Below are positions 23,606-32,742 of a stretch of DNA of 64,000 nt, piece after piece; the first letter of the stretch is position 1; each line of letters starts with the position of its first letter. The stretch covers positions 1,674,001 through 1,738,000 of the forward strand of contig CAWJMF010000002.1 in the NCBI GenBank assembly GCA_963843945.1, in the 5' to 3' direction. The translations under genes and the position numbers were made by a program. Below the pieces are notes generated by a model. That model saw nothing but the letters and a program-made list of their open reading frames with translations. It was not told where the DNA came from and made no database searches. Source of the stretch: CAWJMF01 sp963843945 (GTDB lineage: Bacteria; Vulcanimicrobiota; Vulcanimicrobiia; Vulcanimicrobiales; Vulcanimicrobiaceae).

Positions 23606-25048
23606 TTAGCTCAATTGGTAGGCGGGCATCGCCATCGTCAGGTACGCGGCGCCGCGCATGCGCTCTTCGAAGTTCTCGACCGACAAGGCCGCGTCGGCCG
23701 AGGTGCCCTTGCCGTCGAGATACGCGCTCAAGCGCGCCGAGGCTGCCGGGCTGGCGTCACCTTGCAGGATGGCGCCGACGAGCTTCTGCGCGGCCGCGCT
23801 GCCGCTCGGGGGCAGGCCGTCGAGCAGCCAGGTCTTACCGGGCGCCATGGCAGGCGAACCGAGCAGCGCGCTCGCAAAGTTCTCGCGGGCCAACAGCGTT
23901 TGCGTGTTGAGCCACTGCGCGCCGCCGTCCCAGCCCTTCACGCTCGGCGGATGGAACGGCAGCTGGCCCATGCGCCGCAGCAGCGGCACGACCGTCGGAT
24001 CGATCTGGGCGACCCCGTACAGCTGGTACGAACCGATGACGAACTCGACCGGACTCTTGACCAGCGCGCGATAAGCGCGTTCCGAGTAGAAGAGCTGCGA
24101 GCGGAACAGGGCCGACATGACCGGAGCCATGTTGAAGTCGTTCTTGCGGATGACCGCCGCGAAATTCGCGACCAGCTCGGGCTCGGGTTCGCTGTACACG
24201 AAGAAACTCAAGACCTTTCCGGCGAACCATTCGGCGCAAGCCGGCTGCCGGAAGATGATGTCGACGATGTCGTCGCCGCTGAAGTCGCCGCTCTGCCCGA
24301 GGAAGGTCTTGTCGCCGTCGTCGTGCTGGCGCGCGTTGAGGAAAAACTGTCCGGTCTGGCGCTGGAACGTATAACCGGTGAAAGCTCGCGCGCTTTCGCG
24401 CACGTCCTGCTCGCTGTAGTGCCCGATGCCGAGCGTAAAGAGCTCCATCAGCTCGCGCGCCATGTTTTCGTTGGGATGCGCTTTGACGCTGCGCGCGTTA
24501 TCGAGCCACTTGAGCATCGCCCGGTCGCGCACGATTTGGTGCGTCAACTCGCGCCAGTTGCCCAGCGCGTAGGCGCGCAAGAGGTTGTTCTGATCGACGA
24601 TGTCGGTGCCGTAGATGCCCTTCGTCCCGCTGGCCGTCGCGAAGTGACCGTGCAGGAACAGCGTCATCTTCTCTTGCAGCGGCGCAGGCGAAACCAGCAT
24701 CCGGTTTAGCCACCACTCGACGTTGGCGAGCTCTTGCGCGCGCCGGCTTTGGGCCAGTGCCATGCGCTGTTCGGCCGTCATGTCGGCCGGGCGCTGGAGC
24801 GCCATTCCTTGCGTGTCGAGCAACCCGGGCGGCGCCGGCAGCGCCGCAGTCGAGGGGAACCGGATCAGCGCATCGACGGCGGCACCGGTCGAGAGGCCTG
24901 CCGCATGCGCCACGTCGGCCGGCGATCCGCCGAAACCCGCCCGGCGCAGCAAGTGCGCGGCGAGCCGCGCATTCCAAGGCCCGGAGTACGGTGCGAACGG
25001 CGAAGCCGGCGGGGAGCCGGCGGGCCGGAACGTGGCGTCGGGATCCAT
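23606..25048 (-). CDS. DUF1800 family protein
   Basis: 480 residues from the ATG at 25048. Typical DUF1800 blocks are AHLLRRAGFGGSPADV near residue 30, EKMTLFLHGHFATA (about 126-139), AHPNENMARELMELFTLGIGHYSEQDVRESARAFTGY (about 200) and WFAGKVLSFFV. The family is of unknown function; its partner gene is normally DUF1501, as here. No obvious signal peptide is present, but family members are often exported. The plus-strand gene for the carboxylase beta subunit begins 129 bases away, divergently. Confidence 0.88.
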   Translation of the reverse strand: MDPDATFRPAGSPPASPFAPYSGPWNARLAAHLLRRAGFGGSPADVAHAAGLSTGAAVDALIRFPSTAALPAPPGLLDTQGMALQRPADMTAEQRMALAQSRRAQELANVEWWLNRMLVSPAPLQEKMTLFLHGHFATASGTKGIYGTDIVDQNNLLRAYALGNWRELTHQIVRDRAMLKWLDNARSVKAHPNENMARELMELFTLGIGHYSEQDVRESARAFTGYTFQRQTGQFFLNARQHDDGDKTFLGQSGDFSGDDIVDIIFRQPACAEWFAGKVLSFFVYSEPEPELVANFAAVIRKNDFNMAPVMSALFRSQLFYSERAYRALVKSPVEFVIGSYQLYGVAQIDPTVVPLLRRMGQLPFHPPSVKGWDGGAQWLNTQTLLARENFASALLGSPAMAPGKTWLLDGLPPSGSAAAQKLVGAILQGDASPAASARLSAYLDGKGTSADAALSVENFEERMRGAAYLTMAMPAYQLS

Positions 25049-25176
25049 CTTGCGATTGTAACGGGCGGCGGGCCGAAACGCATGGCCCCCAGCCGAATCT
25101 AACCGCGCGTTAAGCGGGGGAGCGCGCAAATGTGACGGGCGGGGGCCGCAGCCGGGCGTCGAACGAGGCGCGCAAC

Positions 25177-26784
25177 ATGAAGTTGCTCGAATCGCGCGTC
25201 GCGCCGGGCGATGCGGAGTTCGTCCGCAACGCCGCGCGCATGAGCGGCCTCGTCGCGGAACTGCGGGCTCGCCTGGAGCGGGTCCGGGAGGGCGGCGGCA
25301 GCGAGGCCGTCGCCCGCCATCGCAAGCGCGGCAAGTTGACCGCGCGCGAACGCATCGACCGGCTCGCGGACCCGCTCTCGCCCTTCCTCGAATTCTCCGC
25401 CTTAGCCGCGGACGGCGTGTACGCCGACCCGACCCCCGCGGCAGGCATCGTCACGGGCGTGGTGCGGGTCGAGGGGCGCGACTGCGTCGTGATCGCCAAC
25501 GACGCGACGGTCAAGGGCGGGACGTACTATCCGCTCACGGTCAAAAAGCATCTGCGGGCGCAAGAGATCGCGCAGCAGAATCACCTGCCTTGCATCTATC
25601 TCGTCGATTCCGGCGGCGCGTTCTTACCGATGCAGGACGAAGTCTTTCCGGACCGCGACCACTTCGGACGGATCTTTTACAATCAAGCGCGCATGTCGAG
25701 CGAAGGCATCCCGCAGATCGCCGCGGTGATGGGCTCGTGCACCGCAGGCGGCGCCTACGTTCCCGCGATGTCCGACGAAACGATCATCGTGGCCGGCTAC
25801 GGAACGATCTTCCTGGGCGGTCCGCCGCTCGTGCAGGCGGCGACGGGTGAAGTCGTGAGCGCGGAGGAGCTGGGCGGCGCGGACGTGCACACGCGCATTT
25901 CCGGCGTAGCGGATCATTTCGCCGACGACGACGAACACGCGCTCGCGCTGGTGCGCTCGATCGTGGCCAACCTGGCACCACCGCCCGCGCCTTCGCGCGA
26001 AGACGCGCCGCCCGAACCGCCGGCCTACGACCCCCAGGAGCTGTACGGCGTCATCCCGGCCGACCCGCGAATCGGGTACGACGTGCGCGAGGTCATCGCG
26101 CGCCTCGTCGACGGGTCGCTCTTCCACGAATTCAAGCCGCTCTACGGCGCGACGCTCGTCTGCGGCTTCGCGCGCATCGAGGGGCACCAGGTCGGCATCC
26201 TCGCCAACAACGGCATCCTGTTTAGCGAGAGCGCGCTCAAGGGAACGCATTTCATCGAGCTCTGCACGCAACGGAACACGCCGCTCGTTTTCTTGCAGAA
26301 CATCACCGGTTTCATGGTCGGCAAAGAATACGAGCATCGCGGCATCGCCAAAGACGGCGCCAAACTCGTGATGGCCGTGGCCTGCGCGGAGGTCCCGAAG
26401 TTCACGGTCGTGATCGGCGGGAGCTTCGGCGCGGGAAACTACGGGATGTGCGGGCGCGCCTTCTCGCCGCGCCAACTCTGGATGTGGCCGAACGCGCGCA
26501 TCTCGGTGATGGGCGGCCCGCAGGCTGCGTCGACCCTTTTGACGGTTCGCATGGATGCAGAGAAGGCCAAGGGGCGTTCCCTCGGCGACGACGAGCAAGA
26601 ACGTTTCAAAGCGCCGATCCTCGAGAAGTACGAGCGCGAAGGGAGCCCCTATTACTCGAGCGCGCGGCTGTGGGACGACGGCGTCATCGATCCGCTCGAC
26701 ACGCGCCGCGTACTCGCGCTCGGGCTCGAGTTCGCCGCGTACGCGGCGCCGAAAGCGACGCGCTTCGGCGTTTTCCGGATGTAG
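25177..26784 (+). CDS. mccB: Acyl-CoA carboxylase, carboxyltransferase (beta) subunit, likely methylcrotonyl-CoA carboxylase
   Basis: 535 residues, exactly the usual MCC beta length. Transfers carboxyl from biotin to the acyl-CoA, probably 3-methylcrotonyl-CoA (leucine breakdown). Marks: KRGKLTARERIDRL, the oxyanion-loop areas MGSCTAGGAYVPAMSDE and VIGGSFGAGNYGMCGRAFSPR, the ATGEVVSAEELGGADVHTRISG block, and LQNITGFMVGKEYEHRGIAKDGAK. The start is the ATG at 25177 with GAGG upstream; the frame opens 15 codons earlier. The alpha subunit, an enoyl-CoA hydratase and HMG-CoA lyase are encoded about 7 kb further on. Propionyl-CoA or geranyl-CoA carboxylase are alternatives. Confidence 0.9.
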   Translation: MKLLESRVAPGDAEFVRNAARMSGLVAELRARLERVREGGGSEAVARHRKRGKLTARERIDRLADPLSPFLEFSALAADGVYADPTPAAGIVTGVVRVEGRDCVVIANDATVKGGTYYPLTVKKHLRAQEIAQQNHLPCIYLVDSGGAFLPMQDEVFPDRDHFGRIFYNQARMSSEGIPQIAAVMGSCTAGGAYVPAMSDETIIVAGYGTIFLGGPPLVQAATGEVVSAEELGGADVHTRISGVADHFADDDEHALALVRSIVANLAPPPAPSREDAPPEPPAYDPQELYGVIPADPRIGYDVREVIARLVDGSLFHEFKPLYGATLVCGFARIEGHQVGILANNGILFSESALKGTHFIELCTQRNTPLVFLQNITGFMVGKEYEHRGIAKDGAKLVMAVACAEVPKFTVVIGGSFGAGNYGMCGRAFSPRQLWMWPNARISVMGGPQAASTLLTVRMDAEKAKGRSLGDDEQERFKAPILEKYEREGSPYYSSARLWDDGVIDPLDTRRVLALGLEFAAYAAPKATRFGVFRM

Positions 26785-26848
26785 CGCGGAGCCCGGCGAT
26801 GCCGCGCGGCGCAACCAATCGCTCCTCGCGGCGGTTGTGACATCTGCT

Positions 26849-27772
26849 ATGCTGTCCGCGATTCGTCCGTCGTGGGCGCGTTTTTCTGCGCCCGGAGCCT
26901 CCATCATCGCCGCCTACGCGGCGATGGTTTTGATTTGGGGCACGACCTGGCTTGGAATCAAGGTCTCGCTCGCGGGACTTCCGCCCTTGACCGGCGCCGG
27001 CGTGCGGTTCCTCGTGGCAGGCCTCGCCTTTTACGCGATCGCCTTCGGAATGAAGACGGACTTCCGCAAGGCCGCGCCTCCCGTGCATCTCGTGCTCGTT
27101 TTGGCGCTGACGATGTTCGGCTTGACCTACGCGCTCACGTACCTCGCCGAAACGCAACTCTCGTCCGGGCTCGTCGCCGTTCTCTTCGGCACCTTGCCGT
27201 TCTTCGTGTATGCCTTCGCGCACGTTCTCGTCGGCGAACGGGCTACGCCGCGCATGCTGTTCGGAGCGCTGCTCGCACTGGCCGGCGTCGCGGCGATCTC
27301 GTTCTCGGGCAACTTCCGGGCCGGCCTCGCGTACATCGCGGCAGCGCTGCTAGCCTCGGCCGCCTCGGCGTTCGCGAACGTCTATTTGAAGCGCTATGCA
27401 CACGCCGAACCTCTCGCGACGTTACCGCCGGCGATGCTGTTGGGCGGCGCGCTGATGTTCGCAAGCGGGCTCGCTTTCGAGCACGTCGAGCTCGCGCGAG
27501 CGCTGACGCTCCCCTCGCTCGCATCGATTCTCTATCTCGCCGCCGGCGGAAGCGTCATCGCGTATTACCTGAACCACTGGCTGCTGCAGCGCGTCGACTC
27601 GGGCACCGTTGGCCTCTCAGCGCTGATGATCCCGGTCGTCGCGGTGGTCGTCGGCGTGATGTTCGGGGGAGAGGTGCTGCGCCTCGCCGACTTCGCGGGG
27701 GCTGCGCTGGTGCTGGCCGGCAGCTGGGTCGCGCTCGCGCCCGAGCGCGCGGCGAAAGCCGTCGCCGGCTAA
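26849..27772 (+). CDS. EamA/DMT-family transporter
   Basis: 307 residues, ten predicted helices in two repeated five-helix EamA halves, as in RhaT/YdcZ-type drug/metabolite exporters. The first half begins GASIIAAYAAMVLIWGTTWLGIK, a typical DMT opening. The FGLTYALTYLAETQLSSGLVAVLFGTLPFF segment and the second-half AAGGSVIAYYLNHWLLQRVDSGTVGLSALMIPVVAVVVGVMFGGEVL segment are characteristic. The substrate is unknown; amino acid or metabolite efflux is the usual role. It is on the same strand after mccB with 64 bases between, and its stop overlaps that of the convergent MFS gene. Confidence 0.88.
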   Translation: MLSAIRPSWARFSAPGASIIAAYAAMVLIWGTTWLGIKVSLAGLPPLTGAGVRFLVAGLAFYAIAFGMKTDFRKAAPPVHLVLVLALTMFGLTYALTYLAETQLSSGLVAVLFGTLPFFVYAFAHVLVGERATPRMLFGALLALAGVAAISFSGNFRAGLAYIAAALLASAASAFANVYLKRYAHAEPLATLPPAMLLGGALMFASGLAFEHVELARALTLPSLASILYLAAGGSVIAYYLNHWLLQRVDSGTVGLSALMIPVVAVVVGVMFGGEVLRLADFAGAALVLAGSWVALAPERAAKAVAG

Positions 27773-29001
27773 GCCTCGGCCGCCGGAACGGCTGGCTCGC
27801 TGCGCAAACGCAGGACGGGGCTCGCGACGATCCACAAGCTCGCGAGCAGCTGGATCGCGCCGGCCGTAAGGATCGTCGGCACGCTCCCGATCGCGTTCCC
27901 GAGAAATCCGCCCGCCAGCGCGCCGAGCGGCATCGTTCCCCACACGAACGTGCGCATCGTCGCGTTCATGCGGCCCTGGAGTTCGTGCGGCACCATCGCC
28001 TGGCGCAGACTCACCTGGTTGATGTTGTAGATCGGGACGAGAAACGTCGTCAGCAGCTCGACCGCGAAAATAATCGCTACCGGAGCAGCGAGCGCGGCTA
28101 AGGGAAGGCCGAGCGCGACGACGCCCCCCGCGAACGACGCGAGCGCCAACGTCGGGCCGAGCCCCAAGCGACGCCGGAACCACGTCGCCAGCGCGGCGCC
28201 CGCGAAGCCGACGTTGGCAAGCGCGAAGGCAATCCCCATCACGGTCGGCGAGAGGTGCAGCTGCCGGTACGCAAAGATCAGGAAAACCGCACCGGTCATT
28301 GAGGAGCCGAAGTTCGACGTCGCCGTGCATCCGGCGATCGAGCGGAGGATCGGCGAACCGGCGACGACGCCGAGGCCTTCGCGTAGCTCGGCGAGGAACG
28401 AGGGCGACCCGGCCGAGCGCGCGGATTTGGATGGCTCGCGCGTGCGAATCAGCGCGAGGGAGAGCGTCGACACCACGAACGAAAGCGCGTCGACGCCCAG
28501 CGCGAACGGCGCGCCGATCGCAGCGATCAAAGGGCCGGCCAGCCCGTTGCCGGCGATCTGCGCGACCGAGCGCGAGAACTCGAGACGCGCGTTCGCGCCC
28601 GGCAGCGCCGCGCGCTCGACGAGCGACGGCAGATACGATTGATAGCAAATCTCGAAGAAGACGCTGCCGATGCCCATCACAGTCGCCGCGACCGCGAGTT
28701 GCACGAAGCCAAGACGGTGCATGGCAGCCGCCAGCAAAATCCAGCCGAGCACGGCGGCGCGCACGACGTCGGCCACGATCATGATCGGCCGGCGCGCAAT
28801 GCGATCGGCCCAAACGCCGACCGCGAGCCCCAAAAGGGGGAACGCCGCGAACGCGAGCGCGTTGAGTATTCCGACTTGCAGTGCCGTAGCGTGCAGCGTC
28901 AGAATCGCGACCGACGGCAGCGCGAGCGCGGTGACCGCACTCCCAAATAAGCTAATCGACTGCCCGAACCAGAGTGCGTTGAAGTCGCGGCCGAGCTTCA
29001 T
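27769..29001 (-). CDS. MFS transporter
   Basis: 410 residues, twelve predicted helices. The start FNALWFGQSISLFGSAVTALALP and the GVWADRIARRPIMIVADVVRA signature (loop 2-3, about 61-81) are typical of the EntS/MdfA-like exporter branch of the major facilitator superfamily. The second half repeats the pattern (VPHELQGRMNATMRTFVWGTMPLGALAGG). The substrate is unknown. It stands between two plus-strand genes, convergent with EamA (4-base overlap at the stops) and divergent from the lipoprotein gene. Confidence 0.88.
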   Translation of the reverse strand: MKLGRDFNALWFGQSISLFGSAVTALALPSVAILTLHATALQVGILNALAFAAFPLLGLAVGVWADRIARRPIMIVADVVRAAVLGWILLAAAMHRLGFVQLAVAATVMGIGSVFFEICYQSYLPSLVERAALPGANARLEFSRSVAQIAGNGLAGPLIAAIGAPFALGVDALSFVVSTLSLALIRTREPSKSARSAGSPSFLAELREGLGVVAGSPILRSIAGCTATSNFGSSMTGAVFLIFAYRQLHLSPTVMGIAFALANVGFAGAALATWFRRRLGLGPTLALASFAGGVVALGLPLAALAAPVAIIFAVELLTTFLVPIYNINQVSLRQAMVPHELQGRMNATMRTFVWGTMPLGALAGGFLGNAIGSVPTILTAGAIQLLASLWIVASPVLRLRSEPAVPAAEA

Positions 29002-29151
29002 TCCCGCACTTTAGTGTCCGCGCGAGCCTTCGCCTCGCACGTTTTCCCGGAACGCGCGCCGGCAGCTGTGTCCGACATCCGTGGGAAAGGGAAGGAGCCC
29101 AGCGAAGGCGCACAAGTCGCCGGCGCTGCGGCGGGATAGGTTTCGAACGAC

Positions 29152-30276
29152 ATGTTTCCAAGCTCCGGGTTCTCATCGCGGCTAAAGCGAATCGTCCGAG
29201 CCGGCTCGACGGCCACGTTTCTGCTCGCTGCGGCGCTCGGCGCGTGCTCGGGCAGCGGCAGCGGCAGCAAGGTTCCCACCGGCCCCACCCCGACTCCAAA
29301 GCCCACGAGTTCGGGGGCGACGCCGACGCCGTCGCCGTCGCCGACACACTCCGCCGCCGACCACTACGTCTACTATTCGACCCGGAACCTTAACGTCGGG
29401 GCCGCGTCGCTGGGCGCCGTGAGCTATCCGTTGACCTCCACGTCCGCGCCGGCAGTAACGGTCTACGGCTCCAGCGCCAACAAACTCACCGGCACCGGGC
29501 CTCTGCTGATCGATTCCTCGGGACGCCTCTGGGGACTGAACGGGTTGAACCCGCCGGCGATCGTCGGCATCTTCGATACGCCGCTGACCTCGACGAGTTT
29601 GCCGAGCGTCGTCTTGACCTTGCCGAGCGGAGTCGTCGCGAATGCCATGGCCTTCGACCCGTCGGGGAATCTGTGGATTGCGTCGTGGAACAGCGGAGCG
29701 ATTTCGGCCTACGAGTTCACCGGGCCGTTCAACGTGACGGCCACGCTCGTGGCCGCGCATAAAGTACCCGTCGGTGGTTGTACCGACAGCGCCTCGTATT
29801 TTGGGATGGCCTTCAACGCGGCGGGCGACCTCTACGTGACGTGCAACGGAAGCCCGGCTTCGTCAAGCGTTGCGGTGCTCCTCAAGAGCGCGAGCTATGG
29901 CAGCGTCAATCACTATCTGAGCGGACTGGGCGCGCCTTCCGCGCTGATTTTCGACTCCGCCGGCGACCTCTACGCGGGCAGCAACAGCGCCCCGCCGGGC
30001 GGCGGCATTTGCCTCTTCAAGAGCGGCAACCTCGGCGCCGGAGCTACGCCCAACGTGTGCGACTCAACCGGGATGGGTGCCGCCTACTGGCCCGTCCAGC
30101 TCGCATTCGATTCCGCCGGCAACATCTATTCCGCCAACTGCATCGACTTGCCGGGACAACTGATCGTCTACCCGACCTCCACGCAGCCGCTCTCCGCCGG
30201 ACTCGCCCCTTCGGCCGTTTACAGCGACGCGAACATCGCCGCGTCTCAATGCGTCGGAGGCGTGGCGATTTACTAG
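29152..30276 (+). CDS. Predicted lipoprotein with NHL/SMP-30-like beta-propeller
   Basis: 374 residues. A lipobox (LGAC, Cys32) follows a hydrophobic leader, then a Ser/Gly and Pro/Thr linker (GPTPTPKPTSSGATPTPSP). From about residue 75 repeated strand pairs of the form LLIDSSGRLWGLNG, MAFDPSGNLWIASW, MAFNAAGDLYVTCNG, LIFDSAGDLYAGSNS and LAFDSAGNIYSANC show at least five blades of a beta-propeller. Cysteines in the blades (GGCTDSASYF, VTCNGSP, ICLFKSG) could pair. Its role is unknown; it may be a surface sugar or lactone binder or hydrolase. It stands alone, 150 bases after the divergent MFS start; I see no promoter that I can support in that gap. Confidence 0.72.
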   Translation: MFPSSGFSSRLKRIVRAGSTATFLLAAALGACSGSGSGSKVPTGPTPTPKPTSSGATPTPSPSPTHSAADHYVYYSTRNLNVGAASLGAVSYPLTSTSAPAVTVYGSSANKLTGTGPLLIDSSGRLWGLNGLNPPAIVGIFDTPLTSTSLPSVVLTLPSGVVANAMAFDPSGNLWIASWNSGAISAYEFTGPFNVTATLVAAHKVPVGGCTDSASYFGMAFNAAGDLYVTCNGSPASSSVAVLLKSASYGSVNHYLSGLGAPSALIFDSAGDLYAGSNSAPPGGGICLFKSGNLGAGATPNVCDSTGMGAAYWPVQLAFDSAGNIYSANCIDLPGQLIVYPTSTQPLSAGLAPSAVYSDANIAASQCVGGVAIY

Positions 30277-30300
30277 GCGGCGAATACGACGCGGGCTACG

Positions 30301-31038
30301 CTAGATGCCCGCGTACCATTCGTAGCCTTGGTCCTCCCAGTAGCCGCCGCTGCCGCCGAAGAGATGATCGAAATCCGTTGCCAGTTCGATGCGCCCGACC
30401 CACTTCGCACTCTTATAGCCGAGTTGCGTCGGGATGCGCAAGCGAACGGGGGCGCCGTGATCGGCATCCAGCGGCTTGTCGTTGAGGTCGAGCGCGAGCA
30501 ACGTTTGCGGATGGGCGGCCTGATGCAGGTTCAGGCTTTCATAGTATGGCGTGCCGGAATCGTCGCGGTCGAGACAGTGAAAGATCACGTAGCGTGCGTC
30601 CGGCGCCGGCTTCACCAGCGCGAGAAATTTGCCGAGCGGAACGCCGGCCCACTTCCCGATCGCACTCCAGCCCTCGACGCAGTCGTGCCGCGTGATTTGC
30701 GCAAGCGACTGCATTGCGCGCAGTTCGCTCAGCGAGAAGCTCTGCGGACGCTCGACTTTTCCGTCGACCGCCAGCCGGTACGAGGCGAAGTTCTCGCGCA
30801 CCAGCGCTTGATAGCTCGAATCGGACGGCGTCGATAGGCCGTTGACGCGGAAGTCCCGATCGACGTCCGCTTCCTTGTAGAGCTGCGCCGAGCCGCGCGT
30901 GCCGATGACGACGTGGTTGAGACCTTCGGCCGAACCGATCACGCGCATCACGGCGTTGTTTTGCGTCAAGCCGTTCGTTACGGAGCTGCAGCCCGCGAGG
31001 GCCGCGCTACCGCTCGCCAGGAAGAGCCGGCGCTTCAT
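30301..31038 (-). CDS. Tat-exported molybdopterin oxidoreductase (sulfite oxidase family)
   Basis: 245 residues. The N-terminus KRRLFLAS resembles a twin-arginine signal and is followed at once by a lipobox (LAGC, Cys17), so it is probably a Tat-exported lipoprotein. The Moco domain is about 75-240, with the molybdenum-ligand Cys120 in RHDCVEGWS, then DGKVERPQSFSLSELRAM (before it) and HGAPVRLRIPTQLGYKSAKWVGRIEL. It resembles MsrP/YedY or SorA-type enzymes that reduce methionine sulfoxide or oxidise sulfite. The downstream b-type cytochrome overlaps by a few bases and would carry the electrons. Confidence 0.85.
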   Translation of the reverse strand: MKRRLFLASGSAALAGCSSVTNGLTQNNAVMRVIGSAEGLNHVVIGTRGSAQLYKEADVDRDFRVNGLSTPSDSSYQALVRENFASYRLAVDGKVERPQSFSLSELRAMQSLAQITRHDCVEGWSAIGKWAGVPLGKFLALVKPAPDARYVIFHCLDRDDSGTPYYESLNLHQAAHPQTLLALDLNDKPLDADHGAPVRLRIPTQLGYKSAKWVGRIELATDFDHLFGGSGGYWEDQGYEWYAGI

Positions 31039-31889
31039 GGGCCTAGCCCTTCGTGGTGGCCGAGACGATAGCGTCCGCTGATCATCGAGCGCATGTTATT
31101 CAAGAATCCCGTGCTCAGCACCAAGATGACGTGCGTAAAGAAAAAGCCGATGAGGGCGAGCATGAACGCGAAGTGCCACAAGCGCGCGAACTGACGGCCG
31201 CCGAATACCCAGGTCAAGGGATGGGCGATCGCGTCGATGCCGGGCGAAAGCGCCAGGCCGGAGAGCACGATGAGCGGCGAAAAAACGAACAACACCAGCG
31301 TGTAGGCCGCCTTCTGCAACGGATTGTACTTGCCGTAGTGCGGCGGATCTTTGCGCAGGCGCAGATAGTAGAGCTGCATCGGCAAGAGCTTCGGCACGTC
31401 GGACGGTCGCAGGACGATCGTCGCGAGGTCTTTACGTAAGATGCCGCTGACGAAATACGCCGCTCCGGCCGCGACGAAGAGCCAGCCGAAAAACAGATGC
31501 CAGCGCCGTCCGCCCGAGAGATCTTGAAATCCCGGAAAGGTGATCCAGCCGGGAAAGGCGCGGGCCGTTTGGCCGCCCATGCCGTCGTCCGTGTAACCGA
31601 GCACGTGTCCCGTTGCGAAGCGCTTGCCGAAGACCTCGACGTACCCGGTGCCGCGCCCGTCGGCCGTCGGTTCGGCACCGATCATCAGCACGCGGTGCGC
31701 CGGGTCGCTCTTGAGCGCCGCATCCAAGTAGGGCGCGGCGTTGAAAATCTGCAGACCGCTCATCACCAGCACGAAAAAGGCCAGCGTACCGACCCAATGG
31801 CTGATCCGCGTCGTCACCGAGTGGCGAAGGACGAGTGTATCGTCCTCGCGGGTCGCGGCGCGCGGCGCCACCCCTGCCGTGGTATCCAT
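31035..31889 (-). CDS. Cytochrome b561-type membrane subunit partner of the molybdopterin enzyme
   Basis: 284 residues with five or so helices. Candidate heme b ligands are H31 (TTRISHWVG, helix 1), His in GRRWHLFFGW (about 129), and His in RLWHFAFMLALIGFFFTHVIL (about 238 and 253). The sequence matches the thiosulfate-reductase/hydrogenase cytochrome b family (YedZ/PhsC-like). Its stop overlaps the start of the molybdopterin gene by four bases, and the pair make one operon transcribed from 31889 downward. The cytochrome would connect quinone to the periplasmic enzyme. It is divergent from liuC. Confidence 0.8.
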   Translation of the reverse strand: MDTTAGVAPRAATREDDTLVLRHSVTTRISHWVGTLAFFVLVMSGLQIFNAAPYLDAALKSDPAHRVLMIGAEPTADGRGTGYVEVFGKRFATGHVLGYTDDGMGGQTARAFPGWITFPGFQDLSGGRRWHLFFGWLFVAAGAAYFVSGILRKDLATIVLRPSDVPKLLPMQLYYLRLRKDPPHYGKYNPLQKAAYTLVLFVFSPLIVLSGLALSPGIDAIAHPLTWVFGGRQFARLWHFAFMLALIGFFFTHVILVLSTGFLNNMRSMISGRYRLGHHEGLGP

Positions 31890-31959
31890 AAGCCCATCCT
31901 ATCACCCCGGCGCGCCGTGGGGAGTAAGGGAGCCGACAGCGCCCCTCGAAAGCGCTCGC

Positions 31960-32742
31960 ATGCAGCCCAAGCATCTGACGGTCCGCCGGCATGGAGCGGT
32001 CGCCCGCGTGACCATGACGCGGCCGGACGTACGCAACGCCTTCAACGCGAGCTTGATCGCCGAGCTGCACGAAGCATTCGAATCGCTAGGAGCCGACGGC
32101 GAGGTTCGCGCGATCGTCCTCGCCGGTGAGGGGAAGGCCTTTTGCGGCGGCGCCGACGTCAACTGGATGCAAGCCTCGCTCGAGCTCAGCCTGGAAGAAA
32201 ACCTTGAGGACGCGCGCGCGCTTTCGCGCATGTTGCGTGCGATCGACGGCGTCCCCAAGCCCGTCATCGGGCGAATCCAAGGCGCTGCGCTTGGCGGCGG
32301 CGCGGGACTAGCCGCGGTCTGCGATCTCGCGGTCGCCGCCGAAGACGCCTTCTTCGGCTTTACCGAGGTCAAACTCGGCATCGTGCCCGCCGTCATCTCA
32401 CCCTTCGTCATCGCGAAGATCGGTCTTAGCCAGATGCGGGCGCTCGGATTGAGCGGCGAACGCTTCAGCGCGCATCACGCGCGAACGATCGGCCTCGTCC
32501 ACGAGGTCGTCGCCGAAGACCGGCTGGACGCAACCATCGAAAGCGCGATGAAGACGTTCCTCTCGGCGAGCCCGAGCGCCATCGCGGTTGCGAAACAACT
32601 TTTCGCCGGGGTCGCACAAACCTCGTACGGCGATACGCTCGAACTGACCGCGAAGAGCATCGCCGAACAGCGAACGAGTCCCGAGGGTCAAGAGGGCCTG
32701 CGCGCGTTTCTCGAAAAGCGGCGGCCGGCTTGGATGGAGTAA
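31960..32742 (+). CDS. liuC: Enoyl-CoA hydratase/isomerase, likely methylglutaconyl-CoA hydratase
   Basis: 260 residues, crotonase fold. The oxyanion-hole regions are EGKAFCGGADVNWMQ (about 55-69) and IQGAALGGGAGLAAVCDLAVA (about 105-125, with Gly pairs), then GFTEVKLGIVPAVISPFV. In context, between MCC beta and MCC alpha and before HMG-CoA lyase, the likely reaction is hydration of 3-methylglutaconyl-CoA to HMG-CoA. General enoyl-CoA hydration is possible. It starts at the ATG at 31960 and overlaps the alpha-subunit start by 13 bases. Confidence 0.85.
   Translation: MQPKHLTVRRHGAVARVTMTRPDVRNAFNASLIAELHEAFESLGADGEVRAIVLAGEGKAFCGGADVNWMQASLELSLEENLEDARALSRMLRAIDGVPKPVIGRIQGAALGGGAGLAAVCDLAVAAEDAFFGFTEVKLGIVPAVISPFVIAKIGLSQMRALGLSGERFSAHHARTIGLVHEVVAEDRLDATIESAMKTFLSASPSAIAVAKQLFAGVAQTSYGDTLELTAKSIAEQRTSPEGQEGLRAFLEKRRPAWME

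Noticed and set aside
23600..23632. TTAGCTCAATTGGTAG, which looks like a tRNA D-arm
   Set aside because: It is the 3' end of the DUF1800 gene. No anticodon or T-arm (GTTCGA-like) sequence follows, and no cloverleaf can be drawn.
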